From NCBI GenBank assembly GCA_001687465.1, contig LVLI01000437.1, positions 1-58,029 on the forward strand: DNA of 58,029 bases. The letters run 5' to 3'. A model generated the notes under the pieces. The model ran no database searches, was not told the origin of the DNA, and worked only from the letters and a program-made list of their open reading frames with translations. The DNA comes from Halocafeteria seosinensis (taxonomy: Eukaryota; Sar; Bigyra; Bicosoecida). The translations under genes and the position numbers were made by a program. Numbering within the stretch: position 1 is the first letter of the stretch; every line of letters begins with the position of its first letter. Of this stretch, positions 24,925 to 35,600 are shown piece after piece.

Positions 24925-25200
24925 TGTTGGATATTTTGGTATGTATCGAAAGTATCAGCATCTGTCTCATTCTTGCATTGCTGTTACATGGCTGCTCGTA
25001 GTTGTAAAATATCAACACAACCCGGCCAGATGTACTCAACGGTACTTCCACTTCCACCTCAAAGAGTAGTAGCGTTGAAACTTACTGTCGAATATTTTGG
25101 TATGTATCGAAACTATCAGCATCTGTCTCATTCTTGCATTGCTGCTACATCGCCGCTCGTAGCTGTTAAGTACCAACAGAACACGACGAGTTCACTCCGA
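24880..25200 (+). repeat. 161-bp tandem duplication of the GR2 3' end
   Basis: Unit 1 is 24880-25040 and unit 2 starts at 25041; both begin GGTACTTCCACTTCCACCTC. The unit covers the last codons, the stop and the 3' flank of GR2. In unit 2 the position equivalent to the TAA stop reads TAC. The copies are most similar over the first 120 bp and decay after that. Confidence 0.85.
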
Positions 25201-26673
25201 ATGGCCTCGTATAGTTCCTGTCTCCTGCAATATCCGCGGTAATATGAAAATTCCAAGCATCACTTTCGTTGCTCGATTCGTACCAGTAAGGTCTATTCGT
25301 CTTGGCTCGATTGCTGCTTGGCGACGTGTCATCAACTGTGGGGCCGGCCACTGCCCTCCCTCTTTCTCCCAGCACGAAATGCGTGATAATTCCCACCCTT
25401 CACATGACCATAATCAGTATATGAGAACTTTGTAGTATGACTGTAGATTGTGAGCCACTCATCATCACTGTGGAAACGGGTGACAGTCAATACATAAACC
25501 CGGATGTCCGGAGTGTTGGCTGCGCTAGTCCTGCTGCGCTGAACCTGCCCTGTTCTCAAACGTTTACGGAGTGATTTGGAAGCACCTTTGAAGCTCGGAA
25601 ATATGCTACACTTGAAGCTCAGAATTAGGCTGTACTGTAAGTTGGACAAGAGGAACTCTTTGGCACGATGGCTCCGATCATAGGGTGGTTTGAACAAATA
25701 CCGTACAACAGTACCACCAAAGAAAGAAGGGAGCCATTGTTTTGCCTTCGATGATTGTACAAGTACAGTACAGGTTACCACTGATTCATATCGATTCCAG
25801 CTGTAACAAATTTGATACATACAGTAGGAGTGTCAAAGTCTGGTGTGGAATATCTACCGCCCAGAAGAAGTTCCACCGGGATGAGGCCTCAAACAGTTTC
25901 TGCTTCCCTCACTAATATATAGAAAATCCATGCTTCAATTCGTTTGCTCGATTCCTACCGCCGGTAGCTTGTCTTGCCGCGATTCCGCTTCCGCAAGCGC
26001 TTGTTTCTTGGCGACACATTGCCGGGTTGTGGGAACAACTTCAATGACGGGATCCACAATTTTTTTCGCAGCAACTCAACCACCACTAAATGCATGATAT
26101 TGCCCATTCGTCAAATGGCCAGTGTCTGAGCAATGTATCGTGTGAGTGTGGGTTACAAGACACTCCTCGTAGTTGCGGAAACGGACGATAATATGATCAG
26201 AATGCCCCACAACGCCCCTGGCTCGTTTCTTGGCCTGCTGAACTTGCACCTCAGTCATTGATTAGGAGATTTGGGAGGTTCTTAATTGTGCTGTACTGTA
26301 AGTTGCAAAGGGGGATGCAAGAACGCGGTTGGGACGATAGCTTGAGTGATAGCGTGGTTTGAGAGATACAGTACAGCACACTGGGTCCACAAGGAGCTGA
26401 TCACCGGAGGTTTTGATATACCATACATATATGTAGTACTCGATGAACTGAATGCTGCGCAGATTAGTCCTGAACCATTGATCGATACAGTTTCTCGTGA
26501 TACCAGATGAAATACAGTCGCTCGTGCGTACAGAAAGCAGGAAGGAGATCGGGTTCATAAATACTGTAGAGATCCGACCAAAGTCAAAAGGACAAGCCGA
26601 AACAACGCATTGTTTTCTCTTACTTACCACCGGAGTTTCTAAACACACAGGACCGGCAAGAGGTTCCACCGGA
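24925..26673. other. GR2-GR3 spacer rich in duplications
   Basis: This is a 1.75-kb stretch without a supported gene. It holds the second unit of the GR2 3' duplication and a diverged direct duplication of about 0.7 kb reaching the GR3 start (both listed). It also has several TACTGTA/TACAGTA motifs, for example at 25633, 25764, 25820, 26294, 26367 and 26562. The longest ORFs (minus, 162 and 172 codons) have no recognisable domain and overlap the repeats. Confidence 0.6.
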
Positions 26674-26690
26674 ATGGAGAGGATCCCGTT
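25240..26690 (+). repeat. Diverged direct duplication of the GR3 5' flank
   Basis: Unit 1 is roughly 25240-25912 and unit 2 roughly 25914-26690. Matching blocks in the same order include TTGCTCGATTC-TACC (about 25273 and 25947), CTGTACTGTAAGTTG (25630 and 26291), TGGTTTGA (about 25688 and 26355) and GTTCCACCGG-ATG (25871 and 26663). The last block includes the GR3 start codon, so a ghost start sits at 25882 and is followed by a stop after 13 codons. Spacing differs by about 130 bp because of an indel. Boundaries are by eye. Confidence 0.65.
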
Positions 26691-29600
26691 CTCACTTATC
26701 CTCTTCTGTGTCCCACTGTGCATGGTGCACGCCTTTGGACCGCCCCACATACCAGAAGGATGCTCGGCGGAACTGAACATTAACGGACAATGCTGTTATT
26801 GCTACATTGGAACTGCCATGACGGAAGTCGTCAACAAAACGAATTATTGTTGTCCGTGTCAGGTACGTGGTATGAGTGTACTCCATTCCAGGTTTTAGTA
26901 GATGCACAGGAAGTTGCGTTTTCTATGCCCGTACAGGCCGGACAATACAATGACGATGCCTCATTTGCCAACTATTTTACCAGGGCAAACAGTTGTAAGA
27001 ATTGTGAACCAGGGAAGTTTCAAGAGAAGGAAGGACGAACGGATTGCAAGAACTGTAGTCCAGGGAGAGTTTCCGGTCCTGGAGCAACGAAATGTACGGA
27101 TTGTTCTGCTGGACGGTACCAAGATGAAATTCTTAAGCAGACTTGTAAAGCGTGTGAGCCAGGGAGAGCCGAAGGCTCGACAGGCTCCTCACAGTGTGAG
27201 GCGTGTCCCCAAGGGTTTTCTCCTTCCGATGATCGGAGCAGATGCGACCGGTGTCCTCATGGTAGATTCGGCTCAGCACCGGAGCAAGACGAGTGCGAAG
27301 TGTGTGACGTTGGTAAACATGCGGGACAAACAGGATCAACACACTGCGATATTTGCAATCCTGGTCGATATCAGCCTCAACAGGGGCAAAGATGGTGCAG
27401 GTGGTGCCCTGCAGGGTATTTTCAAAGTCAACACCAGCAGACCGAGTGTATTCAAGCTTCCAAAGGCTTTTATGCCCCCCGTGGTGCACGTTCGGAGACG
27501 GAATGTCCTAAAGGGCGTTATTCGTCTGTGAAAGGATCCACAAGTTGGAGGTGTGAAGGACTTGTGAATGCTGGACGATATTCCCAAGTGACTGCTGCTG
27601 TGAGCGCCGTCGGAGAATTTCCGTGCCCTACAGGACGTTATGGACGCCCTGGTGAAGTCCATGACGATTGCACTGGCATGTGTCCTCAAGGATATTTCTG
27701 TCCTGAAGGAACTGGGATACACGCCTGGGAAGACTGTGGCCCCAAGGAGAAATATTGCCCGTATGGAACTCTTACGCGTCGCGATGTTTCCGAAGGACAT
27801 TATGCTCACGGTACTCCCCCAAATCAAGTCGGACAAAGTATCTGCCCGTTTGGATCCTATTGTCAGGACACTGAGCGATTTCCTTGCCCCAAAGGAAGAT
27901 ATGGCGATGAGCGAGGTCTGACGGATCCATTGTGTGTTGGGTATTGTCAGGGAGGTTACTTTTGCCCGGAAGGTAGTCGATCTGTCCGGGAAGAAGTGTG
28001 CTCTAACAGAGACCCACTGTTCTACTGCACCGAAGGACAGCGGTACACGTGTGATGAGGGATACACAACCCCTGTTGGCCACAGTGCCTCAACACGAAGT
28101 GCATGCCTACCTTGCCCCCAAAAGTTCCGGTGTCTCGGAGGGGTGCGTCTGGCCAAAATCATATGGCAGGACAGCATGTGCCGTCACAACCGTGCGAGGG
28201 ATACGATGTATGTGCCGACTGTGGAGAAGGAAGATTCTCCGGCTGATATAGGGGAAATATTTAAAGCTGAGGTCCGAGTGCCTTACGACAGTTTGGAATA
28301 CTCGATTGCTTCTATCAAGGAAAACGGACGGAACCTTGAGGGTGGACGGTGTGAAGATGACGTGACGAATGATTCTCCTATAGAAATGAGAACGTTTGTG
28401 GATTCCGGTCGGCTGTTCAATGGAAACATTCAACAACAAAATGGACAGATGAGGGTCAAAGCTGGCTCTGAGCTCAGGTTTGCGGACTGTGGGAGATACG
28501 ACGTGAAGGTTTCGCTAAGCGTTATTGAAACTGGAGTTGTTGAGACAGGAAACATAAGTGCTTTGGTTGTTGAGTCTTGCTGGTTTCAGTTGGTCGTTGA
28601 ACATGTAAACTCCCCTCCTGAGAAGAAACCAGAGTTTGGGTTCCTGAATGAGACGGTATTCCTCGAAGTAGATCGTGGTGAAGCCTTTGATGCGGCCATC
28701 GGGAAGCCTTTAGTGCGAATGTTCACTGACCCAGATCGTCAGGAACTTACATTTACCTTCACTGAAAAAGACAATGATGGAAATAGTGTTACCGTGACCC
28801 CTCATCCGTTTTCCATGGGTGCGTGTACAGGACAGGTTAAGGTGAATGATCCACTGTTACTGCTAGAAACAGTACACGATTATTTCGAAGTGTATGTACT
28901 GGTCAGTGACAATGCACCCGACGAACCAGGAGAGATTGTGCAGGTGGTAGGGATCAACGTGATTCAGCCGAATCGTCTACCTACGATCCAGGAGAATGCC
29001 CCAGTGCTCTATATTGTGGAAAGATCTCCACCAGGGACAATGGTTACAACAGAGCAGGATAGGTTGGGCGTAAACATCACCACTCTTCTGCATTCGTCGT
29101 TTGTTATTGATCTTGATGGAGACGAAATGACGGTTGAGCTCGAGCCTTGCTCTCGCGAAAACTACTGCAACGCATTTCGACTGACGCCGGACGGCAATTT
29201 GACTGTGCGAGATCCCCATTACATATCTTTCAAAGAACCCGTGGACTTAGCCCGCTTTGTACGGGTCAAATATTCGGACGGCTCGGGCGGGGAAGACGCC
29301 AAGGTTCACACTTTACTCGAGTTAAAGATTCAGGAATTACGAAATGCTCCAGTTGTGACGTCCGATGAATTCGCCGTTCGCGAAGATGCAACGGGTAATA
29401 TTGCACATGCCCAAATTGAGGCTTTCGATGCCTTCGGCATGTCGTTTCGGTTTACACTGGTAAGTTCAGTGAATAACCATGGCGAAACTGATGAGCGGAT
29501 TGAGATAACCGCGGATGGTAGTGTTAAGGTATCGGATGAGGCTTCGTTCGATTCAGTGCTGTGTCAAGGCGCTAACTGCTTAAACTGTACGGCCCATGAT

Positions 29601-32600
29601 GTATGGATTGATATCTCTGTGACTGCTGAAGTGGAAGATAGAACGGATACGATGCCGGGTCCAATTGTTTCAGCACCGACAACTATCAGATTAAACATTA
29701 TTTTGGTTAACGAGAAACCGAGGTTTCTTCCACCCACCGACTCGATTACTTTGTTTGAAAATGTTGAACAGACCGAGGTAACTGACATATCTTCTCTATT
29801 TTGTGATAGAGAAGGTAATAATGTGTTCTTCGAAATTGTAAGGGATCTGGATGGAGTTGGGCAAGGGTTTTCCTTGTCAACTGCTGGGATCCTGAAAGTT
29901 GAAAGTGCGTTCAATTACGAGGAGATTCAATCTGGAAACATTACTGTCCGAGTGCAGGATACGGGGTCCCCTTCAATGGAATCCGTGGCTATGGTTCCTT
30001 TTTACGTGATGGACGTTGCTGAGCCTCCTATTCTCGACCTTAGCTTACCAACAAACCAAATAGAGATCACTGAGTTAACGACGAGTGATGCTGGAATGCT
30101 GGGACAGATCCAGGTGACTGATGTTGACATTTATTCTGGCTCATCGTTGCGTTTTGCTTCTGAAACGTCTAGCTTTGAGTACCAGCAAACCTCACTGTTT
30201 GGAAAATTGGTGCTGACTTCACAAGGAGAAGTGTCCGTAGCGGCTGGATATGTCCCTGACTTTGAAGGCTTGTATAGGGAGCAAGATGGTTCTACTGTAC
30301 TACCGCTTGAATTTTCGGTCATTGATGTGGTCAACAATATATCGACTGACCTTTCTGTTGGAGTCAAGGTGTTGGATATCCCTGAAGCCCCGTACTTCAG
30401 CCCTCCGACCCAGAATTTCACCGTCACTATATTTTCTGAAGAAGGCGACATTTTCGGTACCATTGAAAGCGCAACTGACGATTTTGGGGACAACATTGAC
30501 ATATCCCTGTTAGATAAACCTAGAGATCTTGCGACACATGCTTATTTTGACTTTATCACTGTGAGGGAAAATGGGCGTTTGTTAATTACTCCTGAAAGTG
30601 GCCTCAATTTTACCAAAAATGACGTTGGTAGGTGGTTTGCGTTTGGTGCAACGGCTACCGATAGTCATGGCTTAACTGCAAATGGTACACATTATATCCA
30701 AGTAATAAACCCTCCGGCGGAACCATTCTGGGTGTCGCCGGAACCCTTCAAGTTAGGAGGATCGTTTGAACTGGACGTCGATGAGCATCATCAAGGAACT
30801 CTTCGATCAAATGGGATAGAATTTCGCTTGAATTGTGACGATCCGAACGATCTGGGAGTTCAATACCAAGTGTTTGCCGTTTCTCCAGGATTATTCGATG
30901 ACATTGTTGATTTGGACCGGAAAAAAGGGGTTTTGAGAGTTGAGGAGTCGTCCCTGTTGGACTTCGAAACCCTTAGTGAGAAGGGACAACTGGAGGCTAA
31001 TTTCGAAATAATTTGTGTCGATTCCTATGCTCAAAAGGCTGAACAGAGCGGTACGCTAGTATTGACTGTCCGAGATATCCCTGAACCTCCTTCCTTTATC
31101 GAGCCTTCAACTACAGTCCGAGTATCCGTAGAGGAGGACAAACCCAAAGGATATGTGCTCCATGAAATACATGTGTTCGATGAAGACGATTTAAGTCGTG
31201 GGAGGCTATCGTTTACTATTACGTCGAATGACGGAAGTACCGACGTTCCGATATCACACACTCCAATTATATTCGACGGCCACCATGCCTACGTGAACTT
31301 GACGTTGGACGCTGCTTTGGATTTTCTCGATAAGTCTTCCTACATGCTCACTGTGCAAGTGCAAGATGAAGCAAACAACGATGATACGCTTACTGTGGAA
31401 ATTGAAGTTCTATTTGTTAATACTCCTCCGGCTTTTGACTCTCCCCTTTACACCGTCTCTGCTGCTGAAGATGCGACAAGTGAGACTGTGCTCGCTGTCG
31501 ATGATGACTTCTCTTTCCAAGACAGGAGCCAACAACCATCGTATCGCTTTACTGTGACCTGGAGTGATCCTCCTGGTCTATTTGAATTTATCAACAATGA
31601 GCTACGGTTATCGAAGGATATGAGCATGAACTACGAAGCAAAATTGATGCATGAATTGGGAATCCGTGTGGAGGACGACGAGGGTTCGTTTGATGATGCT
31701 AACGTCACAGTCAACGTCACAAATGTGAACGATTTTGTGATAGGACGCGCTGCTTCTCCCCCTCACATGACTAGTGGTGGATCCTTAACTACTATCTATG
31801 GAGAAGATCTGGGCCCTGTTTGGCGTGCTGCCAAAATTGGCGTGGTGATTTCCTCGCCCGGAAGTCACATGATCCTTAGAAGCACTTGTTCTAGGCAAGC
31901 AAACGAGGGTGGGTGGAACAATACCATGATTGAGTGCCATGTTCCTCCGGGAGTAGGTGGTGGACTTGTTTGGGAAGTGACCATTGATGATGATTCCCAG
32001 ATGGCACCTTTTACGACATCTTTCGAATCGCCTGTTGTGGACGGAATTGAAGATTGGCCGAAGTTCGCAGCTACAACGGGAGGTGACAGATTTGTGGTGA
32101 AGGGAAGCAATTTTGGCCCTGCAAAACTTGACGCGGGAGATGGGAGAAAAATTCCAAACCCTGTGGCCGTTCGGTACCAGAGTAACGCAGACCCACGGGT
32201 TGGGATATTGGAAGCTTTGAGTTGTATTGTTGTGGATGACTATGTGCGTGTAGAATGTTTCACCGTTGAAGGGGCAGGGTCTGAATTACAATTTATAGTG
32301 TCTGTCGCCACGTTAGAGGCAACATGGAAGAAGACCTCGAACTGGTTTGCCCCGATTCAAACGAGTTATGCCCCTCCCTCCGTGTTTGATGTAGTGCCAC
32401 TTACTAACAGTCGTCCCACCACTGGTGCTGAAGATGCGGTAGGTTTGACTGGTGATAATTTTGGACCTCGTCTAGACTTAATTGTCGTTAGAATTCTAAA
32501 CAACTGGGTACATTGGGATACTTCGTGCCAGCGGAAGAACCACACATACCTCCTATGTGACTTTCCGGAGGGCGTTGGAGCTTATTTTGTTTGGGAGGTT

Positions 32601-35600
32601 ACGGTTGCCGATCAAGTGTCCGACAATAGTCCCCTTGATGACGCTCTCTCATACGATTCGCCAATCCTAAATAGTGTTTTGGATGTGGTCGGTCGAGTCC
32701 CAAGTGATATGGACACGGAGGGTAACGAAATTATCTATCTGCACGGTTCAAATTTTGGCCCTGGTGTGGGACCCGATGGCAATATACCGATTTCCACCCT
32801 CTACGGAGACGAACTTCAATACACTGCCGACAGCTGTGTCGTAGAGGAACCACATGTCCGCGTACGGTGCCTGACTATCCCTGGGGTGGGGAAGAATCAC
32901 TCGTGGTCGACTACAATCGGATTCCAGAGCTCAAATACTCTCGCAGGTGTGAGCAATTACCACCCGCCTATTGTAGCAACATACAGAAGACCGAACCGCA
33001 GCAGTATTGGTGTAGACGATCTTGCCACACAAGGATATGAAATCGTTACCTTGAATGGAAGATACTTCGGACCTCCGGGGACATCAGTAGACTTTGCAAC
33101 GTACGGTGAAGGCAACCTCACGTTTACAGCTATCAGCTGCGAAGTGTTATCGCACACGCGGGTTGACTGCCAGACCGCTCCTGGTGCTGGTATGAAACAC
33201 TTCTGGACCGTGCAGGTCGGAGGCCAACGCTCAGAAGTTGCTACAACCTCCTACGGGGAGCCTAAAGTTATTGGCTTTAACGGCGTCGCTGGGTCTGACC
33301 CCAAAAATCTCCGAACAGTCGGGGGAGAATTGGTGGATATCCTGGGGGAAAATTTTGGTCCTCCCGCGATGTCGGCCGTGTTCCTGGAAGCGGTTACTTA
33401 CGGACCCAATGGAAACGATTATGCAGCGCGGGGATGTTCCGTCGTGTCCCATGTTCAAATTCAATGCGAAACTGCTGAAGCGTACGGTCAGCGCCACCAA
33501 TGGATTGTAGTCATTGCCGGGCAGCGCAGTGAGCTCAGCAACGCAACCACTTCGTATGCTGCCCCGGTGCTTGAACGCGTTGCTCCTCGACATGGTCCGA
33601 CTGGGTTTGATAAAGAAAGGTTCGACATGCCTACCATTCTGATAAACGGCACAGATCTAGGAACCAACTTGGTTCAAGACATTCCGATTACGTTGTTCAT
33701 GGATACACATGGTGAAATTGAACGACTTGGAAAGGCAGAGTTGCTGGAGGAAGTCTTCGCTCTGCAACAAACTGATCCTCTTTGGCTAGACAGAATAGGG
33801 GATATTGGATTCCCACGTTCTGTGTTTCAGCAATGGTTGAGCGACATACTTAAGGTCGATGTTGATGGGAAAAACTTGCACTACATCGAGGGGGTACCTC
33901 TTTATCGCCAACAATTATCCTTGAAGCTTCCGCGTGGATTCGGTGTCAATAGACCGCTATTCCTAAAAGTAGGAGAAACATACTCTTTGCCAATGTGGTT
34001 TGATTACGACCCTCCTTATATTGAAGCTGTATCTCCTTCTATTGAAGGCGGTAACAAAGTTTCTCTCACTATTTTTGGGCGTAACTTTTGTGGGGGGGAG
34101 TCATGTGGAGACGAAACATGTTGTGGAAAACTCTATGTACAAGACGAGCTCATGGAAGTTCCAACGCATCAATATTTTCATGACGAAATTCAAATCACGG
34201 TTGACAGCGGGAAACTGAAGACAACTGGAGGTGGTACTCCGGAGGGATCGGTGCGTGTTGTTGTTTTGGATCAACCTGTTGAAAGCAATACCAAAGAATT
34301 CAAGGAACCGTTACCGGATATTCCGTTTCAGCAAGGCCGCGTACGGCTTTCCGGGTTTTCGACTGAGGGTGGTGAAGTTTTCGAGCTGTATGATATTCAG
34401 CAAATCAACTCAAACCATGCAACCCACCCAGACAAAATAATAGTTAAAATTGAAAACAAGCCGTGTACATCGCTACGTGTAACGGGAGTGATCGAAGAGG
34501 ACCTAGTCCCGCGTGGGAACATAAGTTGCATCACACCTGAGCATATGGGAGAAGACCTGCTTGTGTCTCTTTCCATTGACGATATTCCAGTTCCTCGTCC
34601 CGATGTATTCGTGGACTACGCTGAGCCCACAATTTGCTATGTATCTCACGTCGATAGTATTGAGGACGATAGTATCGGGACCACACTCGATAAATTTCCT
34701 GACTACTGTGACACCTTTGATGACGATATCCCTGATGAGGCCACGATAGGTGGGGTGCCAACTATGGGGGGCTTTGTCACTGTGCATGGCAACAACTTTG
34801 GATCGTCCTCGTTGACTCAACTGAATCCTATTGTCACCATGGCGGAGCTACAGGCCGACGCTCAGATTTTACTTCATGAGCATCGACGCTTAGATCTACT
34901 GATACCCCCTGGAGCTGGCGGGCACGGGAACTCGGCCCCCGAAGCAGACTTTATTGTGAGCGGGTATTCTTCGTCCTTTCGAATTCACTACCGAGCACCG
35001 ACGATCTTCTCAATCTCTCCATCTATGATTTCGACAAATCCTGCACCAATGGATCGTGTATTCATACACGGGATGGACTTCGGACCGCCCACCGGCTCTC
35101 TCATGGAAGTTGGACAACAGTACGTACCCTCCGTTTCCGTAAGGCTTGTTGGGCAGCTTATGGATAAGGAATGTGACGTTGTTGCTTCCAATCACACGTT
35201 TATCGAATGCATTCCTCCGGTAGGACAAGGTGGGGAAATCACTGTGACTGTCAATGTCGAGGGGCAAGAAGACTCTTCCTCAATAGACTACCACAGCCCG
35301 ATGATAGAAGATATAACTCCGAAACTCGGTCCCACAAGTGGTGTGTCTGACGGTACTCCAGTTCTTATGAATATTTCCGGGACAAATTTCGGCTTGACGG
35401 GACAAGTTAAGTTCGAAGTGACTAATCGAGGGTTCGTGTTGGAGGCAAAGGTTATCGCATACGGTCACAATCTGGTAATTGTAGAAATTCCTGAAGGCTA
35501 TGGGGATGCTGTATCGGTTTGGGTAGTCCAAGCAGGTTGGCCGGACGTTCGTGGGAGCAGCAATGTAAAACCCTTTGCCTACCTGGCACCCATTATCGAA

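Noticed and set aside
26902-28082. Plus (209 codons) and minus (248 codons) ORFs inside GR3
   Set aside because: Both overlap the GCC2/GCC3 region of GR3 in other frames, and the same shadow frames occur in GR1 and GR2.
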